Under the pieces are notes generated by a model. It saw only the letters and a list, made by a program, of their open reading frames with translations. It did no database searches and was not told the DNA's origin. A stretch of 64,000 nt of DNA, from the NCBI RefSeq assembly GCF_010015445.1, contig NC_053127.1, positions 25,584,745 through 25,648,744 of the forward strand. The letters are read 5' to 3'. Within the stretch, counting starts at the first letter, position 1, and each line of letters begins with the position of its first letter. Below, in pieces: positions 36,571 to 51,100 of this stretch. This stretch comes from Perca fluviatilis. Taxonomy: Eukaryota > Chordata > Actinopteri > Perciformes > Percidae. A program made the translations under genes and the position numbers.

Positions 36571-37437
36571 GTGTAGAGGTCTTTCTTTAGGTCTGTTTAA
36601 CTTTGGTTCGAGTAACCTATGAACTGTTCTCTATATGTAATGTATGACTGTATGTATTGAATATGTTAAAGTAAGCAAATACGGTTTACTGGCCCATATC
36701 CTCACATTTATACACGATTGGATCCAATGTTGATCTGAATACAGTATGTATTTGGGAAATACAATTTGTTGTAGAAAAACAGTGATCCTTAACACCTGCA
36801 AGATCCAATTAACTGTGATGAGCCATTGTCGTGTAGCCATTTTGTACTCAATGTCAGTTTTTGCCACTGTTCACTGAGATAATGTGTAATAAGCAAGCAT
36901 ACAATTATTGACTACACAGAAATCTTTATGCAACAAAGCCATACATTGGCTGGAGTCTTAGCCATAATGCTCACTGGCAGCTATGGCTGAGAAAGATGTG
37001 CCTAATGAGTGTAGATTAACAGGCGAGAGATTGCTGCCTTTATCTTTTTCCAGAATAATTACTGTTTGTTAACAGTTCTGTTGGCAGTTGTTTAGCGGTC
37101 TCAGTGTGCATATAGCATATGTTTGATCTGTAAAGTAAATGCAATATAGGTCCAGTAGGCTGGTCCACTGTTGCAGGGCAATGCAAGGCAATTTAGTGCT
37201 GAATAACCTGCACTTGATTTTTTAGCCTGGGTGGTTGCAAGGCAGTGTGGGTTGTTTGATTTACCACTTTGTTCCAGAATAAAATATATCAACACCTATT
37301 AAATAGATTACTATGATTGCTTTTTGTTGTTGTTGTTATACCTAGACTTTGTGATTCACTGACTTTTCCTCTAGCGACACCAGCCGGTTGACATTTGTGT
37401 TTCAAATGTCTCAACAAATATTGGATAGTATTTGACT
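36571..37437. other. Intergenic stretch, nothing recognised
   Basis: No gene or repeat boundary was identified. Confidence 0.4.
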
Positions 37438-37701
37438 TAAATGGTAAATGGACTGCATTTATAAATGGCCTTTCTACCTTACCGGACAAAGCGCTTTACA
37501 ATATGCCTCTTATGCACCCATTCACAAACATGATGATGGCGGAGCCGCCATGCAAGGCGCTGGCCTGCCCATCAGGAGCAACTTCGGGTTCAGTGTCTTG
37601 CTCAAGGACACGTCGACATGCGCGCAGGAGGAGCTGGTAATTTAACCGTCAGTCTTGTTATTAAAGGATGACCCACTCTACTTCATGAGCCACAGCTGCC
37701 A
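37438..37701 (+). repeat. Common teleost repeat (TGGTAAATGGACTGCATTTAT type)
   Basis: It carries the family's phrases in order: ATGGTAAATGGACTGCATTT, AAAGCGCTTTACA, GCACCCATTCACA, TCAGGAGCAACTTCGGGTTC, TTGCTCAAGGACAC and GAGCCACAGCTGCC. It appears close to full length for the short form. Open frames within it are artefacts. Confidence 0.75.
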
Positions 37702-38990
37702 TGCAATTTGGTTAAGATATTAATGCCCTGTGCACCTTGGTGATCTCCTAACTTTTGATCTAGCACTATCATCATGTCGAAATACTTTGGTTTATGACCA
37801 ATGAATGAAAACACTGATATTAGATATTATAAAGTGCACAGAAATGACATAATGTACTACCATATAAATGATACATCATTTATTTATTACATCTCTCTAG
37901 CTCATTTTTCACATATTTGCTTACCTAACACTAGATATATCATAAACTATTACTATTATGTATCACTTTGGATTTTGGAAGTGACCATGATATGTAGTTA
38001 CTCAGAGTACTGTCCACCTCACTGACTTCCCCCCATGACTTATACATCTTGTAGTGTTAAAAAAATATATTAATTTTATGCCATTTTAATAATTATGGAG
38101 GACAAGGTTTTTCTTCCCATTTTTATACCCCGAGTGAATAAAAAATGAGTGCTGTCTTAAAATTCCTTGAGCGCAGAAACTGCAAGCAGTGAGGAGTAAA
38201 AGTGGCGTATAGTGCTATATTCTCTCTAATCATGTGAGAGAGAATATAGGCCTACATTACGAAAGAGTGAATCAAGACTTGGTCATGGATACCGTTTGTG
38301 AAAGAGGCCTAAAATTGCTTAATCACTCATGTAACATTACTGTAGTTCACACATTATTAAATAATACGGTAGCTATCTGTGCAACAATGATTAAGTCAAT
38401 TAAGTTCACAGCTTATGTGCTAATAATCAAACACAGTAGAAATGAATAGAAGCGTGAACATCAAACATAGAAATAGTTCCCCATTCACTGAATGCTTTCA
38501 ACCGTGGATCATTGTCCGTTAAAACAATTCTATTCTCCCGTTAAGAAAAGGCACATACACATATAAAAATTAACATCATCAGACAGCGGTCTTGTAAGAC
38601 TTGCTCTAAATGTGCAGCAATGGGCAGCTCATCAATGCTTTAAAGAAATGTTCTGTATTAAGCTGAGTGCGTGATAGGGGCTGTGTACTTCGGGCACATT
38701 GTTTTTCTAGTTGAAGTAGTGAACATAGGTCCTGGGACTCTCCTACTTCAATCCCTGGAATGCTTCCCTCTCAACATTCTGGGGCTTCCTGACTTAGAAA
38801 TGAGGCGCTGGTCCCCACATGACAAGAATACCAGTTCTTCTTAATGAGCCTGGGTTCTAGAGTGAGACACATTTTTACACAATGTAGCTCCAAGGCTGCA
38901 AAGCCTCTTGCAGAAATGTAACAGCCAAATCCTTGTTCAACACTCAAAAGAGATGAATAATCATTGAAAACGAAGAAAACACTGACAGCA
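37702..38990. other. Unique-looking DNA downstream of pcdh1
   Basis: No repeats or genes were recognised. It lies just beyond the candidate 3' end of the pcdh1 transcript. Confidence 0.35.
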
Positions 38991-38999
38991 TTTATTTTT

Positions 39000-41900
39000 T
39001 CCCTGAAGTGATTTTATTACAAAGTTCATGAGGACTTACAGTATTACAAGAGAATTTGTCAACATGCGAAAACAGAACAAAGCAGAACACAGGAGTTTAA
39101 CAAACTGGTAAGATAAGACGATCCACTGTTCACAATAAACATAAAAACTGATTAAGTCCTCAGGAGGTGGGAGCCGGTGAATGACTACAGTGCAGGCATA
39201 GAACGGCCACATTCACACTGACTCAGCAAAGGTCAATCCAACCAAGGCAAGATGTGCACATCTCAAGAAAACATGTTACAATTTTTATATGCCATCGGCT
39301 TTTCTCAGAACTTTTAGAAAGCTTCACTTGTATGTACATAAAACTGTACAAAAACATGGCATCACAAGCATTTTATCCTATATAAATATACCAACAATTA
39401 GGATAACAACTAGATTCTCTCTCGCAAAGACATATTTTCAAGGCTTTGTTCTAGATGAACTGTGAAAAAGATGAAATGTTAAGTTAATTTCAGGTTGTTT
39501 TGGGAGAGGGCCTTTTGAATATGAACCAGCACTGACATTTCAGAAAGTAAAGGAAAAGAGTAAACAGTTTCTACCAATTATCTTTGGAATTCATGCTTAA
39601 ATCACCGCCTGCTTGACAGCAGATGCAGGGTTGTGGAGATCTATGTACACTACACCACCAAAAGATTTCAATATTTTTTCACACAATCACTTTTCCAAGA
39701 GTCTTTGATCAGTAAGAAAAAAAAAATCCTTTGCCAATTTCAGTACAGCAATTTGTCCATCTGTCCACAGAAATGATCACCATACGATACACACTACAGA
39801 GAGGCAAAAGATACTCAAGTGAATTCAACATTAAATCAATGTTAAGTACAAATTAAACATTATTCAACATACTTTTGAGTGTATTTAGGTGCTTCATGAT
39901 GTTCTCTTACTTTAATCAAGGAGAACCATTCTGTGTTTGAGAGAGAAGTAAACACAGTTCATTCAGCATGAGTTCAAAAGAAAGGTCAAACCTGGTGATA
40001 AATTGTTCCAGGGGTGAGTAGCAGGAGGTCATTATCGGCTGGAGTGAAAGAGTCCAACTCCTTAAGAGAGGGGGAAAATAGGCCCAGGCTTGTTTTTTTG
40101 TTTTATTTTGCAGAGGACTTAAATCAAACTCCTGTCATTCCGTTCGGAGCAACAACCGATGATTACGCTTATCTGCTAAGAGTTGCCCCATTTACTTCAT
40201 GTATTGGCGATCAAAGAGATAAATCTGAAGATTCCAGATTCCCGAAAGCGATAAGTGTACTTAGGCTGGAATCAGGTTAAGATTTATCCCCCGAGATAAA
40301 TCTGGATGCAAAGCAATTGTGAATCTGAATCAAGTCCAAGCATTTCAATAGATAAAATTGTGATTGAGGCTATGTGACATTGGTTTTATCACTCATTGCT
40401 ATCTTCCTCACTTATCATTAATTCCAGGTCAGTGGTTTAGCCACTGCTTTGAGTTCGTGAATGGTGCTATCTGCAGCTCTGAGAAGGGTGCTTGGGGGAG
40501 CTGTGGGGGTTTCATCACAGTGTATCATGGCTGTTGTTTGAATTTTTATTTCAGTCGCTAAATGGCTTTGAAAACGGCATAATGTGCTTTCTCCCCCTCA
40601 AGGCAGGATAATCGCCGACCTTATTTAATCATGGCCATGTCCAGTAATTTCCATATGTTTTCAGTTTAATTATTCTAAACGCAGTTTTCAATGACAGCAT
40701 GATGAGGTAAGTGCTGATAAAAATACCCCTTTTAACTGATTGTAGCTTTGCGGGTGGATTTGCATTATCTGGTGGGTGCCGTGTCCTGGGGGTGTGCTCA
40801 CACATGCCCCAGCTCAGGACTCATTACTCACCCTAATTAGGAAATGTCCATTGAAGGCTCCTCCACCCTTCCTCAGACACACAATCTCACTATGGAAATA
40901 CTCTGCAGAGGTGAAAGGTATCTACAAATCTAATCAAATCAATGTTTAAATCAAAGACACAGGCTCAGTCTACAATGTTGTAAGGCAGCCCTAGTGTTGT
41001 CATCATTAACATCCAATTACTGACAAATACACAGTGTCCTTCAGAAATTTCCTTCAGATTCACTTGGAAATTCTTTGTAAAGATAAATGAAGCCCACGGG
41101 CATGCCCTATTTTTTATTCTATCTTTTATAGCCAGAAGGAGGAAAATGGCTATTAATTTATTAAACATGTTGTCCTCAATAGAGTGAAAATCATAGTTAA
41201 CAGGAATTGCAGTAAATCGAGCTGAGACTCCTACTATAAACGTATACGTTTAAGCTCAACGATATTCTGCATTTGCAAATGTTATCCACTCACATGAAAC
41301 CAAACATTTATTTAGAAATGTCCCATGTTATTGACAATAACTCCCAAGAATTCTTCAAATCTATTCATTAGACTTCAAGGTCCACACTATCTGTGAATTC
41401 ACTTATTCCAGTGTGCACTGTGTATTGAATTCACCTCTGAAGAAGTATTCATCTAGAGAGAGCTGCTACTTTAAAACACAAAGAATTTACTCTCAACAAA
41501 GAGCACTCATGTAGTAACTTCCAAGTGCTCAATCTCTCCAGTGGTTCTCCATGTTCAAGTGCCCTTTTATGTAAATACCTCTTTATGCATTAATCCGATC
41601 TACAGAAGTTCTTATGGATCATAAGGGGAGATGTCGCGACAGAGTAGCGCTTTTAAAAATGACACACTGGTATGATTTCATCAACAGAGTGTGTCATAAG
41701 GTTTTATATAAAAAGCCAATCAGAATGGTTCTTGTGAGTACTCTGCGTTTGGTCATTGTGACTCTGGGGTACTGTGGCCAAGTCAACCGTTTACATGATG
41801 AACGACAGGTCACAGTGCTGAGAGTCAGTGGAACATAATGTCAGTTTAAATGTTGCCACACAGCCTTCTCCACCAGTGGCAGAGCACTACAGGGAGCAGA

Positions 41901-42616
41901 GGTAAAGGCTATTCTACTATGATTAGGGGTCCAAGGTGTATGTGATTGTGAGGAGCGGATAAATGCCTTTCCACAATATCGAACTCCACTTCTGGAGATG
42001 GTTTCAATCAAGTTTAAACAGCAGCAGCAAAGAAAAGCTTAAATATGCTAGAATTCTGAGGCAATTTTTTTCAGCTTATGCCAGACAAAAATATATGTAG
42101 AACACACCATTCAAATGTATTTACAGCACTGTACATTAAGAGAGACCGTTTCATTTGATTGTTAGTCAAAAGTGTTATGCCTGTAGGTAGGGCCTGGCTG
42201 TCTATTAAATGATAGGTAATAATGGCACAAGAGCACTGTTCACAACTTTCAAATTCAAGAGATCACTTCACAGAATGGGACTTGGCTAACTACAACAATA
42301 ATTAGTTACTACTAAAGTAGCAATTGCCATCTGCATTTCCTTTTGATCAGTTAGAATTGTATCCTTCACGATTTCGTATAAATAAATGAGTGAGTGCATC
42401 AATTAACTTTGTGGAATTCTTAATAAATATGCTAATAAATTAATAATTTAAGAAGGAAATGACAAAAAACAAGTGTTCATGCCAGTGATTGAATGAGTCA
42501 CAGCCTACTGTAAACTACAAAACGGGCATTGGCTTTAGCATGTAGACAGCCTGTTTTTCCTTCTGAAGTGGGTGTACCTTTTCTTCATTTGTGCACCAAT
42601 CAGATGACGATATTCC
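39000..42616 (-). other. pcdh1: Putative pcdh1 3' untranslated region
   Basis: This is the minus-strand sequence after the TGA at 42619-42617. About 3.6 kb contains no recognised mobile element, unlike most of the rest of the window, which fits transcribed UTR. Several AATAAA signals occur on the minus strand (at 41307-41312, 41157-41162, 40103-40108 and 39013-39018), so the true end is not fixed. Confidence 0.4.
39013..39018 (-). terminator. Candidate pcdh1 polyadenylation signal
   Basis: AATAAA on the minus strand. A second AATAAA lies about 20 bases on (38991-38996), followed by a GT-rich stretch. It is chosen as the distal candidate because the repeat-free region ends soon after; upstream alternatives exist. 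Confidence 0.3.
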
Positions 42617-42987
42617 TCACAGGTAAATTTCTCTTTTTGGAGTGTGGGCAGAGGGGGAGGTGGGGGGGAACTCAGAGGCTACGCTCAGGGGCATCTCCTC
42701 TAAGGGGCAGTCCTGACTGGCGTCGTGACCACTGTTGGAATAGGCACTGCGGGAGGGCGGAAGGCGCGACCGGTGCTCCTCGCCACCCAGCCTGGCGCTC
42801 CCGTTAGCCAGGCGTCCCAGGCTCCCTCTCTCCTGGTAAGGCACGAAGGTGGAGAGTTTCGGGGGGTTCCTGGTCTTGCGTACGGGGGATGGATGCCCGG
42901 GCATCCAGCAGGCGTCTGAGTGGCCCAATTCACTGCACTCGGTTGTACAGTTTCCGGTCATTGCCACATCAGGGAGGGAGCGGATAT
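42617..42987 (-). CDS. pcdh1: Protocadherin-1-like, last coding exon (cytoplasmic C-terminus)
   Basis: This is the final coding exon of a delta-1 protocadherin, a single-pass adhesion and signalling protein of the plasma membrane. The acceptor ...CCTGCCCACAG precedes 42987. The first two bases complete an Asp codon begun in the previous exon (phase 1), followed by IRSLPDVAMTG. CTTEC and GHSDACWMPG form the conserved cytoplasmic block of delta protocadherins. KLSTFVPYQERG and the end PKREIYL match what I recall of the long PCDH1 isoform better than PCDH7. The tail has 122 residues after the junction Asp, then TGA. The hydrophobic C-terminus might bind a PDZ domain (inference). Teleosts can have two pcdh1 copies, and which one this is cannot be told. 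Confidence 0.85.
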
Positions 42988-45074
42988 CTGTGGGCAGGAG
43001 AGAGAAAACAGCACCATCAGAGAGAGCTTCATGGTGACAAACATCAGAACAACGTTCATGAAAAAAAGTTGCAAGAAGGCTTTTGTGAACAGAAATGGTG
43101 TCATCTGAAACACCCCATGGAACCCACCCCCTCCTTGATGTCTCTGCAGCTGTTGCTAAGCAGTCAGCAGCAGTTGCTATGTAGCTGTTGCTATGCACTG
43201 TGTAATGAGCACTACTGTGTGTGTAGTCCACTAGCTGATGTGTTACATTCAGAGGATTGCATGCTGTGTCTATGTCATTTAGAAGTATCCGACAGCAGTT
43301 TGTCTGGTGCGTTTGTAATATATCACTGCATTGTTAACATGTTCAATACAGCAATGTATTGATTTCTATTACATGTGATTTGTATGCTGTAAATGGTACT
43401 CCAAATATGTGTCAACATAAAAAAGACAGCAAGAACAGACAAAATATTAGACACACATACTAGAGACATACAATGTTTGGTTACAAAGAGTATGGCTGGA
43501 TCCCTTTGGGCAAAACCACTGTTGAAAGACTTATTGATTGACAGTGCTGAAATGAGTTCCCTGCCCTTGATTATCATCCATTTTTTTATTCAACTGTTCC
43601 TAATTAAATAAATGGGTCCATGACCCAGTGACCTCATTTAAATGTACGAGCTGTGGAAGCGCCAAAATAAGTTTGCTTCAGCTATCACTCAAACAGTATG
43701 ACACGGTTTCTGAGATTAAAACTGCACTGAAGAACTCGTGTATTTGTTTACCACGAATGTGCAGCTGGCAGCTAATAGACTTGTTAAGCAGCCCACCTGT
43801 TGACAAGCTAAACACACAGCCCAGATTTAATGGAAATAACACTCAATTTATCTTTGTTATCCCTTCAGACTCAGACACTAGGACAACCAAATCAATGTCT
43901 GTGAAGAGAAGAGCAGACAACCAATATCTGTGAGTCTGCGATGTCACTCTCATGTAAACTTTTGATTGCCGTGATAGATGCATTACTGTAATGCCTCGAT
44001 GCTGTCCACACCACGGAAGAACACGTCCATCACGGACGTCTCGTGGCTACAGGACGGGGTGTGAAAGAGAGTTAAATGTATTCGTATGCGTGCCACCTTG
44101 ACAGTAAGCCTATGAGGCGTACCCTCAGTATTGTACTCATGATCAGTTTCAAGATGATTACTCTACAAAATGTCATACCTCTGATGCTGGAAATATCTGG
44201 CCCACCAAGGCTTCAATCAATCAAGAGCCAGAGTGAGACCGCTTGTGTGGATGATTTTAAATTTTGAACTGCTTCATAAAAAGTAGTGAAGATATTTTTC
44301 CTCATTTCATTGACCTTATTTATGTCTATTATTCATTGCTCATGGGTAATCCATATGCAATTGTCCCATTGTTTACGAAAGAATGCATAGCTCCATCTAT
44401 TGTTGCCGCTAATCTCATTGTTCCAATAATCCTAAATTGCTGGATGTTTAGGCTATTTAATACATTTACTTTACAATTGAGCAACGGTCTCATTCTTAAT
44501 TATATCATTATGCTTAAGTGGCAAATTCTCTGTTTACAAGGCCGATGTCAATGGTTCTTTTCAAATGAATGAAATACACTTTTATGCCTGATTAAGAAAG
44601 AAGAAACTGAATTTGGAGCTCTAAGAAAAGACAAGGCAGCCAAGGCAAGAGTGCGTCTGTGTATGTGCTGCCTCATGCATGATGATTGGAGTTTCATTTT
44701 CTCAGCTCCGCTAAGAGCGTTGTCTGTATGCATCACTGCAGTGAAATGGACTCTTGATAAAAAAGATGTTCATGGGAAGAGAGTTGGGGAGTACGCTTCT
44801 GAGCACAAGCACAGTCGTGTAGGCATCTACTCCCAACGGATTTCACACTTGATTAAAACGTCTCCACAGCTTCCAGGAGGTTTATGCCACACCAAGGGCC
44901 CTTGTGTAAAAGTCTGTGCAGCTCCACAACTAAAAATCGGTATGCAGGGGGGGATAAGGAACATGTACAGAGGTTTCCTAAAACACTTCACATGCCACAA
45001 TTGAGCATGTTCCTTTTTTTATGAATTAGAAATTGCCATCATATGTATGCATGTGAAAGGGCTCATGCACACAT

Positions 45075-45078
<4 letters not shown>

Positions 45079-45115
<37 letters not shown>
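45079..45115. repeat. (GA)n microsatellite
   Basis: About 37 bases of uninterrupted GA within the pcdh1 intron. Confidence 0.95.
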
Positions 45116-45116
<1 letters not shown>

Positions 45117-48100
45117 ACCTGTGAAGCTCGACAAAAACCTTTATGTCTTTGAATATGCGATAGTCTTAGCAACATAACAGCGTCATGTCAAAATAAATGC
45201 AGGTCTCTAAACTAACTGTGCGTGAGTGTGAGTGTGTGCGCGTGCAGGTGGAAGACGGTCAGCGCCGAGTGACAGAATTCACAGCAGGAAGAGTAGATGA
45301 AAAATGCCAGAGCTACTGGTCCAGGTGGAAAAACCTACTCAGTCTTTTTTGATATATATTTCCAAAACAGAAGGAAGGGTAAGAAGTTAGAAATTGCCTG
45401 TTGATTTATAACATTTCTCTTCATCATGATTATAGGTGCCGTTTTATTTTATTTTATAAACCTCACATTGCATGAGGTTATGGTGTGATTCCCCTACAGA
45501 GGTCCAGGCTAAGCCCTCAATGTTATTGAATCCTAAATATGCCCCTGACTCACAGTTAAGTGAGGAATGTCCCACATTTGCCTATTTTATGTATAATGTT
45601 TCTTTTAACTTATTCAAGCTCACAAAAAAAGGGATAAAAGACATAAAGGTGAACACTGATTGCCACATCTCACTGACTGTCAGGTTGGTAATTGACTTTA
45701 GGTCGACTGTGTTTTTAGAAAATATAATTTGGACTTCATGTAATGAAAGCAGCTAAAAGAAAACATACCATGTAAAACCATGGCATACACCGATGACAGG
45801 AATTAAAGCACATTCTGAACCGTGCTCATCATCATCAAAGGGCGGAAAATCAGCAATGACAGCTAAATGTGTCGTCTGGCTTGCCAAAGTCTGCCATTTT
45901 CTTCCAACAGTGCCAAAGCACATATCACACATCATCAACAGAGAACATACATGCTTTAATGCCAGTTATTTTAGTAGGCCATTACCTTGCCTGTTAGTGT
46001 TTCATCAAAATGTTTTATGGTTTTATTTATAAAAAAAGCTCTGACATTGTCTGTTCTGAATACAAAATGTAACACGTAAGAGGTCTATATTCAACTGCAG
46101 CCTGTCATGTTGGGAGTAGTTGTTGCTGCGTGCTGTCTTAGCGTTCTTTAGTGCACATCATTTCCAGTCCCACATATCAGCTCACAAAAAACATTTAATA
46201 ATAATGAACTGGTTATGGTGTAGCTATGGCAGCGTGTTATGATAAGGTGTATCATGTGTGAAAGCACAAGTTTTTATATTTGCTTGCACTGACCTTTCTG
46301 TCACACTCAAATCTATCTCTACAAAAGAAAATCAATATTGATGATTATACTTTTGTGTCTGCCTTTTGCTGTGGCTATTAGCCATCTGTAGCTGTAGTAC
46401 CCACTAACAGTGTGGCAGAATACCGTCTGCTCTGCACATCAAAACACACTCCCACACTCAGCTGAAGGGATCATTGTTTGAATATTTGGTGGACATGATG
46501 AAGCACATAAGTCAACCATAGGGGGAAAGGAGCAGCCAAAGGCATGGTGGGAAAATTGGTATTTTCTCACCCACTCAAGCCTGTTTTCTCCTGTACCTAC
46601 ACCTGAAATAAATCTGCTCACAGTCTGGAACAAACCCTTTAGAGTTTATAGTCTTGTATGTCATGGATGGAGAGCCAAGGTGGACAATGGAGGACAGATG
46701 GGCAAACCACAGCGCGATTATGCCAGTGGCTGGAACAGGCTGACTGGATTTAGAGAGCTTGTGATTTGGTTTTGAAGAGCAGTGACTCAATGACATTGCT
46801 GACTCCCTGCACAGCAGAATTCTTTTCCTCTAGACTTGGAGATAGATTGCACCTGTAGCCGTCTCCTTTTATATTGGGTCAGTCCCATCTGCTTGCTTAA
46901 AGCAATATTGTGGGAAAAAAAAGAGAAAAGAAAAACTGTAATTTCCACCGTCTACCACACCAACGACTCACAGTCAACCTTAGCAGAGCTTCTAAAAGCA
47001 CCTCCACTGCAGTGGCATAACATGCAGTCCACAGTGCAGTTACAGAGTGGGGGTACACGCAGAGCTTAACCCCCCGGCTGACAGATACATGTGAGGGGTG
47101 GGTTTGCATGCTGCTTGCATCAGGGTGCCAGTGGGAGGTGTTGAGTGTCTGAGGCAGGCTTCCTCATCGTCTGATCCCCTGCCCACGGGCATGGGGGAAG
47201 CTGCCTCTTCCTGAGATTTCACACTGCTACTCTCTGTTTGATTGCAAATGCTGCCTCTCCCCACCGGCTGCTTTCCAGCGTGTGCGCTACACCGCTATGA
47301 TCGATGGCGAACAAATATGAGAGACCCACAGCTCATGGAGGGATAACGGGGGAAAAAACAGCTACTATTGTTTGGGAGTGCGTGAGGGATATTAATGGTA
47401 TATTTGTGGTCCCTGCAAACAGTTTATATGGTAAATGACTGAAAAGTTCCAAGAAAAAAAAGGAAAAAGAAGAAATATCCCACATCTGAGCAGACATTAG
47501 CACCTGGTGCTGGCTATCAGTGTAATAACTGGGTGTGAATGTATTCTGTGGTTGTCATACTCTGTGAGGAAAAACAACACAAAACCGGGGTTTTGTATTT
47601 CTTTAGCTATGACATGTCAAGTCTTGTTATTCAGGTGTTCAGAACAGTTTCTCACAGTAAGCAGAAGCTACCAAAACAGTCTCTTTTTTTGTTTTCCTCC
47701 AGAGGGGAGCATTTTTAACAGGGAAACTTGCTACAAGCAGACAAACATAGTGTTGACGTGCACATTTTCCTTGCTCATTGTAATGGAATACAAAAGAACA
47801 ATGGTGGAGCTTGTAACCTCAGACATGCACTTCCACTTCTCACGAGCAAAATTAGAATGTGTAGGCTTGAAGGCTTTTTTTTCACCTCACCTAAACAGAA
47901 AGTAAGTTACAAGGCTGCTGTTAAACATTAGCAATTTGGTGTTATTCTGTAGATGATTGGTACGCATTTACTCTGCAGCATGCTTTGTGTACAACAGTCC
48001 ATAATCTGTACACAGCATCAAGGGCTTTTGTAGACAGTATTGTTGGAAAAAATAATTATTAAGAACTATTGCAAAAGCAAGTGAATGTGTCACAGCCATG

Positions 48101-51100
48101 GAGACCATTCTGTCTCTGTTTGGTCTCTCAGTAAAAACAAATTAAATGTTTTGGTTTTAATTGGTTCTTTTGTCCACAGATGGTGATGCCATTATAAGAA
48201 ATGGTGATTAAGTTTTAGGCACACGCCTCCTTCACAGATTCTGAAACCTCTGCTTCCTTAGCCGGTGAGCCTCTTGCTGACAAAGGCTGATGAGTGGACA
48301 TGTCGGCCAGAGGCCTGTCAGGAGAAGCGTAGCTGATTCAGTGGGTGATGGTGCAACTCCTGCCAGTTCTCTCACCATCCACCATTTTGTCTTGCAGTTC
48401 CTGTATTTGAAGACTACCTTTTGTATCACTGCATTTGACAAAGCCTTAGCACCTGCTGACAGATCACGCTATGCACCAGCTCCTCCAATTGAGAAGTTGA
48501 TTTGCGGTGTGATATGTCAACCGATACTAAGACTTTGTCAAACTGTGACAAGCACAAGACATCTCCAGATGAAAGAGATTCAAAACATTGCTAGAGGAAA
48601 GGGAAGAAGCAGTTCTAAATAATGATGTAGTTGGTTTTGTAAGTAATATAATCGTTTTTCTGTTGGTGCACAGAGGTGTTTGTGAAATGCTTGTGTGGAG
48701 AATAGCTTCATGCCTCTGCCCACAACAATATGTTTGGCTTGCTGGCCAATTACGGACTGGAAATTGCATTCTGAACCTTGACAACACAATATTGATCTGC
48801 AGCAGCTGCCAATGCAAAAAAAAGTATTTATCACAAAAAAGATTCAGGTTTATGATTATCCAGTCCAAGTCCAGTTCCCAGTTCCATGACTATTCTTCGA
48901 TTGAGTTTAAACAATACCACTTTTGTTTTTGCAGTCAGTAAGTGGAACTGCAAGGTAACAAACAAACAGAAAGGAGGTCTCCAGATAATCTAGCCAGTCC
49001 TTTACATTAAGACATTACACAACCTAGAGCACAGAATGTCTTGACCATAGACCTACTGTTACTCAAGTTAACGGTGCCTTGGGGAGAAAAGATGCCTACA
49101 TCATTTTGCTTGAATCTTTTATCAGTGCAGTCAGCTTGGATAATAAACAGCTGTACTCGATATGCTGTATTCAATCTCATATTCATGCAGAGAGGGCTAC
49201 AGGGAGACTAGAATGTGCATGTTGAGTTTGAAAGGCATTAGTTCGACATCAGTGCTTAAATTTAGAAATTTGCATTTTGTTCTTCAGGCCAATACAGGTA
49301 TTTTATTAATGCATTTAAATCCTTATTGCGGGCTGCACCACAGTTGATATAGGCAATAATACTAAACAAAGGGATGCTGAATAGGATTAAAATACAGACC
49401 CACTTCTTCATACACATGTCCAGTATGATGTAAATACAATTTAACATAAATGGACACTATTAAACGTTTAGGGTTGGGTATGAAAATGTAATAATCATTT
49501 TTTAAATTATAATATATGTAAGACTGAATAAGGAAGAACATTCCTGTATAGACATTTTAGCTGTCATATGTTTATTGGGAAAGATATTTTGTAAAGGGTT
49601 ACCAGATTGTATAATCTTATCATACACTTTCGGTGATAACCTGCTTGCATAATTACATTTAGGTGCACTCTGCTCTTTCTTCTGCCACTTCCTCCTGAAA
49701 TAGGAAACCTCACATTTCCCATTCAGTTTTCTGTGCAATTAAATTAGAAAAGCTCAAAGAAATGTAGACTAAATCCCTGTGGTGTGAGGTCTTTTTTGTG
49801 CTACAAAGTGTAACTCCATCATTAATTCTGCACAGGTCAAGGAAGCTTAACCATTGGTTAAACAATGTTAAGAATACATTTTTGGCTGAACATCTTGATC
49901 GAACTCTGCTTTGCTCAGCTCTGCTGGGAGCGGATGTGTCAACAAGCAGCAGAAGTCTGTTTCTTGTGCAGAATAGCTGATACAAAAACAAACATCCAAG
50001 ACTTTATTTGGTTCAATAATTGGTGACAGCACTGTGGTTGGAAGTGAAGATGGAGCTGAGAAAAAAAGAAAAAAAAGAAATGCGTTTTTGTGAAGTTTAT
50101 GATTTCGTGAAAATATTCTCGTGATAATTAGACAGACCGTTTTATCAACCAACCCTTCTGTGATTACTGTGTGACATTTACTTGAAGAGTCACTTGTCTA
50201 TTCCTGTCTCACACCCAAATGTTCTTTCTTGTTCTTGTCTAAAAGTCTCTTTCTTGGTCCCATGCCTTTGAAGCTTTTTTTTTAAAGCTCCTGCTTTAGG
50301 CTTTCACATTTGCACTCTATGGCCTTTTTCTACCACAGTGGCATCGGTCCATGGCCTCATGCTGGCAGGTAGGAGATGTTTGATTTGGCAATAGCAGAGA
50401 AGGAAACATTCAGTCTTACAATTGAAATGCATTTAAGCCGTTTATTTCCTTGAACTGTATCAACACTTTCTATAATGGTTTTTTCTACTCAGGTCACAAT
50501 GTTACTTTTGTGCTTTTATCTTTGTTTGCCACCCACATACTAACCTGTCTCTAAGAGCCTCCATTTAACCCATTACAGATTCACTTTCTTGATTCCAGTA
50601 GAAAATGCTTTCTTTTGTGTTTAGACCAGGAGAGAGGTGAAACATGTCCCAATACACACCCAATATGTTGACAGGATTTTATTGTTTCTGTTTAAAATCA
50701 CACCAAATAATGTGGGTAAAACAATTTTCTTTTCATCAATGAGAAAATCAAAGTCCTCCTTATATGTGATCTACAGCTCTAAACATCAAAGAGGGAATTA
50801 TTTTATTCTCAGGGTTTTCCCCTGGAGTTAATTCCTATGCACCGCTTTCATGCTCACTATCTTTCACTCATTGATCTTATTGACCTGTAAAACAGATGTC
50901 TTGCATGATCCATTTGTTGTTTTCCTTCCCCTTTCGATCAACATGTTTTCTCTTTGCTAATTCTGCCTTTGATTTCCACATTTTGCAGTGTAAGACATGA
51001 TTAACTAGGGAGAGCTAAGGTAAACTGCTAATAGGAAATAGAAATGAAATAAAGAACACCGTTTCAAAGAGTGTTTGTTTTTACTCTGTAGTGATTCTCA

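Noticed and set aside
42889..43362. 157-codon plus-strand open frame
   Set aside because: It is antisense to the pcdh1 last exon and its acceptor, a shadow of the real coding strand.
47040..47264. Possible alternative last exon of pcdh1
   Set aside because: The minus-strand frame is acidic and Pro-rich at places, but no acceptor with matching phase was found and it resembles no known PCDH1 tail.
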